Source of the DNA: Hevea brasiliensis
Taxonomy: Eukaryota; Streptophyta; Magnoliopsida; Malpighiales; Euphorbiaceae
Direction of reading: 5' to 3'
Assembly (NCBI RefSeq): GCF_030052815.1
Contig: NC_079504.1
Span: 90,060,533-90,124,532 of the forward strand
Length of the DNA: 64,000 bases
Below, in pieces: positions 1 to 12,670 of this stretch (its first letter is position 1; every line of letters begins with the position of its first letter). The notes beneath the pieces are model-generated. The model had not been told where the DNA came from. It made no database searches and was given only the letters and a program-made list of their open reading frames with translations. The position numbers and the translations under genes are program-made.

Positions 1-2665
1 TCATGCCTAATGTTAACTATGCTATTGGACCAAGTTACAGTGGGAATTTGGAAAAATTCTCCTCATCAAATTGTTTCTTATTGTGTCTTCTTTAATTACC
101 TCTTTGAACAACTTCATTTGGAGTTATATAACTCAAGTTATGGTCAATTAACCATAACTAGGTCAAATATGAACTTTGGTTTCCTTAATAGGCAGATTCG
201 ATACTGAATTTGACTAATTTAGTTGGATAGTTTGTAGTAACATTTAAGCTGAGCATTCTTCATTGGATTTGTTGCCCTATGTCTTATAGTCATTTAGAAT
301 TTTATTACAATTTCTCAAACTTTATAGAATTATTTATGGTCACACAATTAGCTTGAATTCAAATGTCCTATTTTAACATACTTCTATTTAGGTCAGTAGC
401 TTTGACCATAAATTCTGGTCTTATATATTTATAATTTGAGGAAGTTGCCTAAAACAAAGTTTTAGGTCTCTTTCTTAGCTTTCCAAATTGGTATGGATCA
501 TTTAAATTGGACACTTCTTGTGGGAGATATGCTTATTTGAATATTCTGAATTTTATGGTCAAATGTGCCAATTCCAGATTTAGTGTGCCAAATTAATCAA
601 GTTAATTGACCTAGTTTCCTTGATTCTGGGTTTTGGTCAAATTACCAATATTGTAGATCTATGTATTATTGAAATTTTGGCACTAATTTCATATCATTTG
701 GAGTTCTATGGACCAAGTTATGGTCATTTTACTATTGCTGGTCAAGTTACACCTATATTGCAAAGTTTAGGTCATTTTTAGGTCAAAGTCAATTCGGCCA
801 GTTTTTGTAACTCAACTTGGGCAATCAATTTTACTTGCTTAATGGCCTTTCTGGGCTTGGTGGTCTTAACCAAAGTTGTATTCCTATGTCTAAGCTTTCC
901 AACGGTATAAATTTCAGGTCATTTGGACCTGTTTTGAGTGAGTTATGGTCAAAATACTGACCACTATTCATATGGTCAAAATCTGGGTTCATATGTTAGG
1001 CAATTTCGGATTTGGTCATTTTTTTTGGGTCACTTCTAGGCAGAATTTTGGCATGACTTCTACATGAAAATTGGTCTATTATAGGCCCTATTTCACCTCC
1101 AATTTGTCTCATACCAATTAGAATCACACATTTCTATTTAGAACCTAAAATGCATACTATTTTTAATAAGCATAACCTACATTGTAACTTTACACTTCTA
1201 ATGGACATCATGTACTTTGCAATTTGGTGAATTGTCCAACCACAACCCAATTGATCAATATCCAGCAATAACTCAATTGTTCTATATCCAGCAACACTCA
1301 ATTGATCAAATTAATGTCCATTAACAATTCAATTCAAGTAAGTATCTATAACACCCAATTAAATCAATATCCAACCACAATTTTAACTCTCCAAACCTAA
1401 TTCAACTAATCAAAATTAAAAATATACATACCATTGCTCATTAATCAACATTGAATATACATGAAAATAAGGCCTTCCTAAGCACATAAAGGCTACCCAA
1501 ATTGGCACATATGCTTCAACTTCCATATTGACTTCATAACCTTACTTCAAATACACAATTCAAACATGCACATGCTAATTAAACTCTTGTACATTTAAGC
1601 ACTTTAATCAACACCTCAAATCACCATTTAAATAAAGAAATAATTCATACTCCCTTGGACATGAGGGCTACCAAATTGGAGACTTGTCAACACTCAACAA
1701 TTTCTTTAAATTCTTTCATATTCCTACTTACCATAACCTCAATTACAAGTTTAATGAAGCAAGTAAGGAAAATAAGCACTTACCTCTTTTGAAGCTTGTC
1801 CAAAACTTCACCAAAACCTATCTTTCTTGCTCCCTATCTCTTCCCCAAGCTGTATGGACCAACTTTAGTGAAGGATAATGGAAGAAAATTGGCTTCGATC
1901 ATGGAGAGAGAGAGCTTGGCCATGGATGGCCATGTATGAATTTGAGAGAAGAAAAGGATTCAGCCACTTAAAGGTTTGAGAGGAAGAAGGAAATGAAATG
2001 GTGATAAACCTGTCCCTTAATGTTTTTAATCTATCCATAGTGCTCCACTAACTCATACTTATCATTTGAAAAATGCAAATCTTCCCCCAATTGCAATTAT
2101 GCCCCAATTTTTCACTATTTACATTATATGTAAATTTGCTTATTTTCATGACATTTTCAGAATTCAACACTACTTATTTTTAATGGACATTTTGGTCAAA
2201 AGTAAACTCTAGGTGTCAATTGACCAAAATGCCCCTATTCGGTTTGTATTCCCGATTTTTCAGTAACATTGATTTTTGTCGATTTCTTGATTTTTAATTT
2301 TTCTTTATACTAATTTATTAATTTTTCTTTGACATTTCTAATGTTAATTACACCTCTATAGGCCTTTATTCATGTCTTGAAAATTATTTTTGAGGGTTTC
2401 CCAAGGTTCAGAGCTAGTCAACGGTCCTCGCCATAACTTCCCGGTGCGGTCACTCATCGCTATAATTTCTGGCTCGTTTAACCTAATTGACTTCATCTCT
2501 TTTATTTTCTCTTAATTTTTCTTGTATTTTCTTACCTTATATTTCAAAATTTTATGCCTTCTCACTATCACTGGAGTGTAGTCCTAGACATCCTGACTTG
2601 TCCGAATAGACATTAGGTCACCAGAGCAGCAGAATGTAGGGACTACATAAAGTGAGGGCGTTACA
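1..2665 (-). repeat. 3' LTR of element A (truncated by window edge)
   Basis: The segment is repeated with a few percent divergence at 6537-8981 and 23177-23395. Its right end GTTACA reads TGTAAC on the minus strand, the LTR start, and it abuts a polypurine tract. About 1.8 kb of this LTR lies beyond the left window edge, judged from the other copy. It contains a minus-strand splice-donor-like GTAAGT at 1778-1783 and three copies of the CATTTGGA...AGTTATGGTC module (near 112, 690 and 915). It contains no gene: a 64-codon open stretch at 1684-1878 has no ATG. Confidence 0.85.
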
Positions 2666-2679
2666 ATTCTTCCCCTCTA
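2666..2679 (-). other. Polypurine tract of element A
   Basis: On the minus strand this reads TAGAGGGGAAGAAT directly before the LTR start. It is the usual plus-strand priming site. The Tekay element in this window has a closely similar tract at 51527-51542, which supports assigning element A to the same lineage. Confidence 0.8.
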
Positions 2680-2739
2680 AATAAAAATTTCGTCCTCCAA
2701 ATTTACTTGATGTATCTGTTACTTCCTTGCTTCTTCATT

Positions 2740-2935
2740 TCTTTGTGTTGTTTCATCAATATCTAGGTTCGGCTCCTCTCTAGCCTTCATGGCATGCACC
2801 CGTGGTGTCACCCTGACTTCGGGCCTTTCGACTGTCTCAGAAATAGCCTTCTGTGAAATCTTAGTCGTCGCTGCTTTGACTGCACCTCATTGGATACTGT
2901 GTCCCACCATTGATACGCATCATTTTGGACTAGAG
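2740..2935 (-). pseudogene. gag capsid and gag-protease linker fragment, element A
   Basis: Minus-strand translation gives a capsid piece with NDAYQWWDTVSNEV (about 2885-2935). It matches DDAYQWWDTVSSEVQ in the Tekay gag at about 37290-37340. It is followed in another frame by RPEVRVTPRVHAMKAREEPN (about 2755-2855), which resembles the linker before the protease in Tekay polyproteins. Stop codons and a frame change break it. Its order is odd: in minus-strand reading it lies downstream of the zinc knuckles at 4075-4190, whereas capsid normally precedes them. I see a rearranged gag remnant with no function. Confidence 0.65.
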
Positions 2936-4074
2936 ACACAACACCCTTGAGGTTCTATTCTGACCAATTCTCATACTTACTTTCCTATTTACTTCTCTTT
3001 CCATTCCACAACTTAACTTTAATTATTTCATTCCTCAGTGTTATCTTCCTCCTTGACTCAATTCCTTGACTCGACTGTCAAGTCAAAATTTAGCACCGCT
3101 TATCATCCCCAAGAAATCCGCTATACTTCGGTATTACTCTGATTTGGCCCTCTAACCATTCTAGTCAACCCTTTTACTAATATTTGTAACATTTCTTTGT
3201 TACATTTGAACTAACTATTCAAATTTTCACTTCCACAACTCTTTTTATCTATCAATATTCTATAACTTTAGAGTTTTAAATCCCGGGTTAGGATTTTCAA
3301 ACTCCCTTTCAATAATAAAATTCTGTCCTGGCAGAATTCTACCAAAACAGATGTTGTTTGCAATACTCTTCATCTTAGTGCACTATCGAGTAGTACGTAG
3401 CTTTATACAATAATCCTAAGTCGATACTGTAATCTGCAGCTTACAGTATAAACATCAAGAACATTGTATAGTTACTACGATACATCCCAATAGATCAAAT
3501 TTTCCTATATCTTATCCTTCTCAAATCCACTAATATCCTGAACTTATTCTAATTACAATATCTATTGATAATTACTAACTGTAACATCTTTGCCCTCATC
3601 TAGAGCAATTATATTACTGCAACTTACTTTTAGGTCCTCTTGCCTTACATTAAGTAGGCTTACCAATTAGCTTTATAATTTATGGTGTGTTAGAAAGTAC
3701 TTTTTGCTGACAAACTCTTCTAAAACTAATTTCACTCATTATCACAATCCTTATCTTAAAGGACTAATCACTAATGCATCAAAATTTATTCCCATGTAAA
3801 GGAATAGCAATAGAACATATAGTTCTAACACTAACATATAACTAAGTAGTGCTGGGATCAAATAATAACTAATTGTTTTTTTCAAAAATTAAGAACTTAC
3901 AAGCAGCTACATCCAAAAGCTTTTGCTCTTTCTCTTTGGTGTATAGTGGATACTCTGACTAGTGCGCTACTATATTCGAGTTGATTCACTGTATTATGGT
4001 TGTGAGGAGTACCAACTCTATTTCTATCTCTACTCTAACCGACTATCTATGAACTTCGAAGAGTAGACTAGGTG
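2936..4074 (-). other. Element A internal region without recognisable genes
   Basis: About 1.1 kb of AT-rich sequence lies between two gag remnants. I see no reverse transcriptase, RNase H or integrase motif in any frame and no long open frame. It is probably the scar of the lost pol region or unrelated filler DNA. Confidence 0.5.
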
Positions 4075-4564
4075 CTCTAGTACAATCTCTAGCGAAATGT
4101 CCATGTTCACCACAATTGTAGTAGGCTCCAGTGGCTTTACGACAAATGCCCCCATGTAATTTGCCACATACCTCACAGACACGTATAGGGTAGGAACTTC
4201 TGATTCTTTGCTGACTGGTTCTCGATTGTTTCGGCCCTGAAGATTAGCCTCTGTCATATCCCTGAGCTCGGGGCTCCTCAAATTCTTTTCTCGTTCCCAA
4301 ATTACTGCTCGAGTTCTGACCCATAGGTTTTTCCCTCTTCTCTATTTCACGTTGCCCTTGTGGGGGTTGGGTTTGTACTTGGGCTTGGGCTGACAGATTA
4401 TCAGCCATTTGTTAAAAGAAAGTGGCCATTTGTTGGGCCATTTGTGTAGTAATTTGTATAGGTAGGGTTGGTAAAGTCGGGCTTTCGATTCTCTGAGGGG
4501 CTGGGGCCTCACCTTGTACTTTTACCGTCACAGATTGTTCTATTGTCTCATTCTTCTCTTCCAT
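4075..4564 (-). pseudogene. gag N-terminus joined to zinc knuckles, element A
   Basis: On the minus strand an ATG at 4564 opens a Gln/Pro-rich stretch (MEEKNETIEQ..., then MAQQMATFF, stop, QMADNLSAQAQ) resembling the N-terminus of the Tekay gag at 36918. After about 100 codons it runs, in a shifted frame, into two zinc knuckles (about 4075-4190): VCEVCGKLHGGIC, with CX2CX3HX4C spacing, and YNCGEHGHFARDC, whose first cysteine has become tyrosine. The capsid core expected between the two parts is missing. A gag of this kind would package RNA in the cytoplasm. This one is non-functional. Confidence 0.7.
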
Positions 4565-4731
4565 ATCTTTTCACAGGATTTTTTATTTTCTGTACAATCA
4601 ACACAAGGAGATTTCTCTCTATTAGTTCATATTTATGATGCAAATGTACTATATGTATCAAACAATTAAGCAGTTGTCTTTATCGACAAAATTAAATCAA
4701 TTTCACAATTCAAAATTTAGTTTAAAACCAT

Positions 4732-4744
4732 TGCTCTGATGCCA
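4732..4744 (-). other. Primer binding site of element A (tRNA-iMet type)
   Basis: On the minus strand this reads TGGCATCAGAGCA, one base off the common plant initiator-Met site TGGTATCAGAGC. It lies 7 bases from the LTR end at 4752 and fixes the element's direction. Confidence 0.8.
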
Positions 4745-4751
4745 CTAAACA

Positions 4752-7700
4752 TGTCACACCCTACTCCTTTGTAAGATGTAACATGATCGCATAGTACACC
4801 TAATGAATTACCGTACTTCACTTACCGGTAACCAATTAAATATACTACAAGGGATTTTAAAACAATTTTCGTGAAATTTAAATAGTGGTGGGAACGTTGA
4901 ATATTTTTTTTAAAAAAGCCTTTAAGTGAAATTTTAGTCATGGATAAAATCATCGATTAAAATCTGGTGTTATAAAAATTTTTCAAAATTTCGGCAGAGT
5001 GCCGGCTATATTTTGAGAAAAAAATTCTTCAAACCTAAAAAGGAAGACACTCCCAATATGTTTTCTCAAATGCAACTCCAATAAACTTCATTTCATCTCA
5101 CAATTCTATCTCAATAATCAAATCAATTCATTTTCAAACCAACCTGATCATAAAAGAAACATTTCATTGATTACAAGACTAAAAAATTAATATTTCAAAA
5201 CAATACAGCTAAATGAAATCTCAAATTTATATTACAATAATTTGCATTTAATTACATACCAAAATATTTTGCAAGAGTTTTTATACAACTGCTCAAATAA
5301 TTTATATACATATTATTACATGCATACATCAAACCTATATACATGGGTATACCTACAGAAATTGCTGGAGCTGATTTGAATGTGTCTTCAAGGCACAGCT
5401 ACATAAATTCTCACTCAGTTTCTCTATCCTTACTTTCACCTGCGATAGCATATAGAGCTATCGCTGAGTAGTGAACTCAGCGGTGCACAACTATAACTTA
5501 AAACATAGTACAATATACCTTAGCAAAATTACAGCAAATAATTTGGAAATCTGGATATTCATCAAATTCCAAAAATCAAAATATTCGTTGTCAATAATAT
5601 AAATCATTTGTTAAAATGACTTTGATCAAGAAATTCAATTTATCAAATCACAACTGGACATTTAAAGTAATTCCAACAATTATGGAAATAAAGATTAATT
5701 TCAATAAAATTAATTATGCATAAATCCCATTTTAAATCAAAATTCTTTACCATTCAAAAACCATTCTTTATCTCACTAACTATGCAAGACTAATTCGCAA
5801 GGGCCATCTTCAGGGTGATTCTAACTCTCTATGGTCGGGGAGGTCGAATTTGGTTTAACTCCCAATGGTCGGGGAGGTCGAATCATCGTGCATAGTGCAC
5901 AACACAATAATGAAACTTCCGAAAGGGCCATAAAAAACTTAGATCTAACCTCTAATAAGAGGAGAATTTAAGTCTGTGCACGTACCATAGTAATCAAAAC
6001 AAAGCTAACTCCATTGTCTTCTCAATAAATGAGAGAGATGAGTAATAACCTAGTCAAGCATCTATAGTGAGATATAAAACAATATCATGAATCTCTTTGT
6101 CCTTTTTGTGAGCATAAATCACAACACAATTCAATTCAATGTCAATTCCAATATCCAATAATTTTTATTCTCATCACAATTCAAAACATATTTTATCACA
6201 ATTTTTCCAAAACTAATTTATTCAATCCGCAACAATGTTCAATAATTGTTGAAATTCCATTTCACAAAGCTAAATTCATACATACTATAACAATATCAAT
6301 AATCATTGAATTAAATCCAATACTTGATAAACATAATACAAAAGGAAAATAATGTCATTTAATCATATGAAATATTTAGAACAAAATCAATTAAAAACTA
6401 GTTGTGCACAAACCTCTTATTTACTTTAATTCTTGTTTTTCCTTTAAAGATCCCTTTCCAGTCTCTTTTTCAACTGAAACATACAATTTACAGTGTTTCA
6501 GTGCCATATCTCACAATTAATCCAATAATTTATTTCATGCCTAATGTTAACTGTTCTATTGGACCAAGTTACAATGGGAATTTGGCAAAATTCTCCTCAT
6601 CAAATTGTTTCTTATTGTGTCTTCTTTAATTACCTTTTTGAATAACTTCATTTGGAGTTATATAACTGAAGTTATGGTCAATTAACCAAAACTAGGTCCA
6701 ATCTGAACTTTGGTTTCCTTAATAGGCAGATTCGATACTGAAGTTGACTAATTTATTTGGATAGTTTGTAGTAACATTTAGGCTTAGCATTCTTCATAGG
6801 ATTTGTTGCCCTATGTCTTATAGTCATTTAGAATTTTATTATAATTTCTTAAACTTTATAGAATTATTTATGGTCACACAATTAGCTTGATTCAAATGTC
6901 CTATTTTAACATACTTCTATTTAGGTCAATAGCTTTGACCTTAAATTCTGGTCTTATATATTTATAATTTGAGAAAGTTGCCGAAAACAAAGTTTTAAGT
7001 CTCTTTCTTAGCTTTCCAAATTGGTATGGCTCATTTAAATTGGAAACTTTTTGTGGGAGATATGCTTATTTGAATTTTCTAGATTTTATGGTTAAATGTG
7101 CCAATTCCAGATTTAGCGGCCAAATTAATCAAGTTAATTGACCTAGTTTCCTTGCTTTTTGGGTTTTGGTCAAAATACCAACATTGTAGATCTATGTCTT
7201 ATTGAAATTTTGGCACTAATTATTTTATCATTTGGAGTTATATGGACTAAGTTATAGTCATTTTACTATTGCTGGTCAAGTTGCACTTATATTGCAAAGT
7301 TTAGGTCATTTTTAGGTCAAAGTCAATTCGGCCAGTTTTTGTAACCTAACTTGGGCAATCAATTTGACTTGCTTAATGGCATTTCTAGGCTTGGTGGTCT
7401 TAGCCAAAGTTGTAGTCCTATGTCCAAGCTTTCCAACGATATAAATTTCAGGTCATTTGGACCTGTTTTGAGTGAGTTATGGGCAAAATACTGACTACTA
7501 TTCATATGGTCAAAATCTGGGTTCATATGTTAGGCAATTCCGGATTTGATCATTTTTTTTGGGTCACTTCTAGGCAGAATTTTAGTATGACCTCCACATG
7601 AAAATTGGTCTATTATAGGTCCTATTTCACCTCCAATTGGCATCATACTAATTAGGGTCACACATTTCCATTTAGAACCTAAAATGCATATTGTTTTCAA

Positions 7701-8981
7701 TAAGCACAACCTACATTGTAACTTTGCACTTCTAATGGACATCATGTACTTTGCAATTTGGTCAATTGTCCAACCATAACCCAATTGATCAATATCCAGC
7801 AATAACTCAATTTTTCTATATCCAGCAACACTCAATTGATCAAATTAATGTCCATTAACAATTCAATTCAAGTAAATATCTTTCACACCCAATTAAATCA
7901 ATATCCAACCATAATTTTAACTCTCCAAACCTAATTCAACTAATCAAAATTAACAATATACATACCATTGCTCATTAATCAACATTAAATATACATGAAA
8001 ATAAGGCCTTCCTAAGCACATAAAGGCTGCCCAAATTGGCACATATGCTTCAACTTCCATATTGACTTCATAACTTTACTTCAAATACACAATTCAAATA
8101 TACACATGCTAATTAAACCCTTATACATTTAAGCACTTTAATCAACACCTCAAATCACCATTTACATAAAGAAATAATTCATACTCCCATGGACATGAGG
8201 GCTACCAAATTGGAGACTTGTTAACACTCAACAATTTCTTCAAATTCTTTTATATTCCTACTCACCATAACCTCAATTGCAAGTTTAATGAAGCAAGTAA
8301 GGAAAATGAGCACTTACCTCTTTTGAAGCTTGTACAAAACTTCACCAAAACCTTTCTGTCTTGCTCCCTATCTCTTCCCCAAGCTGTATGGACAAACTTT
8401 AGTGAAGGATAATGGAAGAAAATTGGCTTCGATCATGGAGAGAGAGAGCTTGGCCATGGACGGCCATGGATGAATTTGAGGGAGGAAAAGGATTTGGCCA
8501 CTTGAAGGTTTGAGAGGAAGAAGGAAATGAAATGGTGATACACCTGTCCCTTATTGTTTTTAATCTGTCCATAGTGCTCCACTAACTCATATTTATCATT
8601 TAAAAAATGCAAATCTTCCCCTAATTGCAATTATGCCCCAATTTCTCACTATTTACATTATATGTAAATTTGCTTATTTTCATGACATTTTTAGAATTCA
8701 ACACTACTTATTTTTAATGGAGATTTAGGTCAAAAGAAAAATCTAGGTTTCCATTAACCAAAATGCCCCTATTCGATTTGTATTCCCGATTTTTCGGTAA
8801 CACTGATTTTTGTCGATTTCTTGATTTTTCATTTTTCTTTATACTAATTCATTAATTTTTCTTTGACATTTTTAATGTTAATTACACCTCTATAGGCCTT
8901 TATTCATGTCTCGAAAATTATTTCCAAGGGTTCCCCGCGGTTTATAGCTAGTCAACGGTCCTCGCCATAACTTCCCAGTAC
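4752..8981 (-). repeat. 5' LTR of element A, main segment
   Basis: It begins TGTCACACC at 4752 beside the primer site and continues to 8981, where a solo LTR interrupts it. The remainder is 23177-23395. The full LTR is about 4.45 kb, long for Ty3/gypsy. The part from 6537 matches 1-2665. A donor-like GTAAGT (minus) is at 8312-8317, followed in minus-strand reading by AAG before the gag ATG at 4564, which would allow a leader intron of about 3.75 kb. No coding gene is visible. Confidence 0.8.
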
Positions 8982-11113
8982 TGTGACACCCCTTACCCGT
9001 CTACAGTGTAGCCAAGCAAGTTATGCCCCTCAGTGTGCCGGAGCACCAATTTGTGTTTCTATTACAATTTATCCCTTTTAATTCATTTATTTTCAAATTT
9101 TGATAAATCTGAATTTTTTCACAAATTTTATAGAAAATCCGTCAGAGTGCCGGCTATAAATTGAAAAAGCAGTTCTTCTGAACCTGTTTAAAAACACTTC
9201 CAATATAATTTCCAAATCCAAACTCCATTATACACATTCAATTCAATCTCAAAATCTCAATCTCAAATCACAATACTATTTTTAAAAATTTTTCTTTTCA
9301 CTTCATTGCTGGAAGCACATTCATAAATATTTCTCAACATAATATACAGAAAATTCCAATAATATGAAATTTCATATATTTACATCATTACATAATTACA
9401 AAAGTTTATAGTTATAAGCCAAAGCTAATACAAAATGCAAAATATAAAATGCTACCCAAAATCCTAATGTCCTACGATATGCACTGCAGAGGTGAGGTGA
9501 CTCTGGACTCTGGATGCAGCTCTGAAGGCTCACCCTGTCTGATGTCTGTTGGGCTCCCCAGCTAGGTCTCCTGTACCTCTGCGTGGCAAAAGTGATGCGC
9601 TAAGCAATTCTGCTTAGTGGTGACAATATAAAATAAAATAAAATAAAACAAAGTATGCAGAATATATGTTTACATTTTTTAGTAGACTTAATTTCTGATA
9701 TTATTTGCAGTATTATTCAATTAAAATTTGATAAGGTTTATTATCATTGCCCAAGTAACCTATATCAGTCAATTGGACTGGATAAACGGGTAAACTAGCA
9801 CTGGGTACTAAGTACCTCGGACCATCACACCATCGGTCACATTGTGTCTCCTGGTGCGCAACAGAACAGTTAATAAGCTGTAATAATTGTTAGGATTAAA
9901 ACCCAAGTATATCAACTCAAATAACATAGCCAAAGGCTATTATGTCACAGAATGGCATGGGAAGCCATGAAACATAGAATGGCATGAAGCCATAAGCAGT
10001 AGTGCTAACAGAACCCTATTGGCATGCCAAGCTATCCAAACCAATCTTGTTAGGTATACTAGGGCATATTACACTTTTAATTTCACAATTCTTGAAATTT
10101 AAGTTTTTGGTGTTACTATTCCATTTATTAGTCAACAAAAATGTTGACTTTTACTTAGGCAATAGGTACATTGGTTTAAATACTCCCAACATATCACATT
10201 GTGTATTTTAAACTTGTTGGTAGTGGTTGCCAATACCATTTCTAAGCTTAATGTTAATTGGGCAGAATTTTCAGTTTTCATGCTTTGTTTTTACTATTCC
10301 ATTGGTCATTTTTGCAGTGGGAATTTGGCAAAATGATCAACACGAAAGTTGTTTCTTATTTTGTCTAGTTGAATTTTTTTTTTAAATCACTCCATTTGGA
10401 GTTTTGTAGCTCAAGTTATTGCCCAAAAACCACAACTGGCCGAATTGAAAGTTTTTCCAGAATTTCTGGACTGACCAAATTTATAGTGTTAGGAACAGTG
10501 ACTGCAACTCACCTTTTAAATATGTTCTGTTCATAATTTGGGTTAGGTTTCTTCATGAAAGTTGTTTGTCTATATCTCAGCTTGTTGCTGGTAAACTTTC
10601 AGGTCAATTGGACCTTTCTACACTGAGTTATGGCCAAATGACCAAACATTGTTTATTTGGTCATTTTGCCCAGGCAAACTGCAGGTCACCGGGATTATGG
10701 CAAACTTTTGGTCAACTTGGTTTGGTTTTCTGGGCATTGTTTCTTCACCAAAGTTGTGCCATTATGTGTCTAGTTCCATTTACAATTGGCCTTGCACCAA
10801 TTGGACCTCTATAATTCAAGTTATTACTGCCCAAACTTGCTGGACTCATGTCTAATTTTGCAGGTCACCAAGAGCAGCCACACCAAGCTCCAATCCCAGT
10901 ACACAATGCACTTCATTTTTTATTCAAACAATACCAAATGGTCACTAATTGACCATTAAAACCTATTTCTATTATCACATGGTCAAAGTCTCATTTTTTC
11001 ACCCCAAACCCTAACTCAACATTACAAAACCATGCATTATCATTGCATTTATCAATTCACTTATGAGATATACATTAAGGGCAGCCATAATAACCTTTTA
11101 ACTTCATTAAACT
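8982..11113 (-). repeat. Solo Tekay-type LTR, left part (insertion in element A)
   Basis: It starts TGTGACACC, matching the reverse complement of the LTR ends at 36790 and 54733. It continues at 22633-23171, ending GTTACA. Flanks are AGTAC (8977-8981) and GGTGC (23172-23176), a TSD with two transitions. The uninterrupted element-A copy reads GGTGC at the same place (about 2444), which confirms the insertion point. The total is about 2.67 kb, shorter than the 3.19-kb family LTR. No internal region accompanies it, so it is the product of LTR-LTR recombination. Confidence 0.82.
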
Positions 11114-12608
11114 TGTTGACCCCACAAGCTCAAAGGAGCATAGATTTTGATGATACCAAAACTCAACTAGAATCAAACTAACATTGTCTTAAGTGTTGTG
11201 TATCTCAAAGAAAAAGACACAAGGATTTCATGATGGATTCGTGCTTCTGAAGAAAGGATGACATTCTAAGGATAACACAGGACGAATCAAAGGAGATAAA
11301 AGAAGAAAAGGTTACCTTCCAAGGCTGCATTGAAAATCAGAATTGAAGGTACATATAGCATAGAAGTTAAGTTTTATTTTTAGGATTACTTGTGAAAAGA
11401 ATTGAGGAGTAAAAGTCAATGATGCTTATTTTCAATTCCTCAAAAGATTTTTCTTTTAAATATCATTATTGGCCTAAAAAGTATTTGACTATGATTTGGT
11501 GTAAAGTTTTATAGTTTTGAAAGTTATGCAGAAAAGTTTTCCTGGTATGCTAACTGGTTTGCTACTTATTTTAGTATGCTAACTAGTTTGCTATTTTCTC
11601 AAGTATGCTAACTGTCTCAACTCTGCACAACATCGCAGAAAACGACAAAATAACGGCTATTTTCTTGAAATTCGTATCTGTAACGTTCAAATGAGTTCTC
11701 CAACGGTAAAAAACGTTCCAAAGCTATAAATACACCTACCTTTGGCCATTTTGCACTTAATGAAAGACTCTCCACTGTTCAAAATCATAAAAGCTTTCAT
11801 TCAAAGTGCTCAAAGTGTTTTATTGCTCTTCATTGGCTTATTTACTCAACTCTTCTTTATAGATTCTGTTGTATTGAGTGAGAGTGAGTTTTAAACACCT
11901 TATTATCATTTATGAGAGGTCATTCAAGCACCTATTGAAGCTTGGTTGTGAAAAGTGTTTGGGATAACACTTGGTAGAAGTGTGAAGCTACTTGTAAAAG
12001 CTTTGGTGAGAAGATTTGTAAAGGGCTTTTGTCTCTTGCCTTTAAAAGAGAAGAATAGTGAAGTGAAGACTCAAAGTGGGATCTTTGAGAGAGTGGATGT
12101 AGGCTAGTTGAATCCGAACCACTATAAAAATTTCAGTGTTCATCTTCTCAACCCTTGCTCTTTACATTAATGCATTTTAACTTTATGATTGATATGCCTT
12201 TGCTGATATGAAAGTTGATATCATTTGCTGGTAATATTGCTGCAATATGAGAAAATCAGTTTACTGCTAAATCTGCTTTTACTGCTAAATCTGCTGATAT
12301 CTGATTTAATCTGCTTGTTGTTTAATCTGCTATCAGTTAGTATATCCGTATAACGCTCGTTGTCGTGGTTAAAAACTTATCCAGATTACTGATATCTCTG
12401 CTGAATGTTAATATAATTTGTTAGATCAGTATACTGATTGCATATAGCCTAACTTTGAATCAACTTGTCAATAAAGCTATATTGTTCATATTTCACATTA
12501 GTTAATTGAGTTGAACCTAGCTGCAATTTTCAAAGGTTTTGAGCAAGAACCGAAAATTGTTTTTAAAGTCCAATTCACCCCCCCTCTTGGACATATTTTG
12601 GAACATCA
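11114..12608 (+). repeat. 5' LTR of the Sirevirus
   Basis: Paired with 21123-22632 and nearly identical to it. Many differences are C/T or G/A changes at CG or CHG positions, as expected from methylation decay. The 3' copy has one extra TGCTTTTACTGCTAAATC repeat near 22285-22305, and the two diverge briefly near 12345-12370. A TATA box lies at 11724-11733. Confidence 0.92.
11724..11733 (+). promoter_or_regulatory. TATA box of the Sirevirus 5' LTR
   Basis: CTATAAATAC, preserved at 21733-21742 in the 3' LTR. It is positioned to start genomic RNA in the middle of the LTR, leaving an R-U5 of about 850 bp. Confidence 0.7.
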
Positions 12609-12611
12609 ATT

Positions 12612-12623
12612 TGGTATCAGAGC
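12612..12623 (+). other. Primer binding site of the Sirevirus (tRNA-iMet)
   Basis: TGGTATCAGAGC lies 3 bases after the 5' LTR end. It is complementary to the 3' end of plant initiator methionine tRNA. Confidence 0.9.
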
Positions 12624-12670
12624 TTGTCTCTCTTGCTTGAGGATTAAACCCCTTAGAGTGATCCATACAC

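Noticed and set aside
1684..1878. A 64-codon open stretch conserved at 8218-8412 and, in part, on the minus strand near 62550
   Set aside because: It lacks an ATG, lies in LTRs, and its conservation follows the DNA block around the donor-like site. No codon-biased change is evident.
10566..10855. Two overlapping open stretches in the solo LTR
   Set aside because: LTR module sequence with no known domain; sister LTRs do not keep them open.
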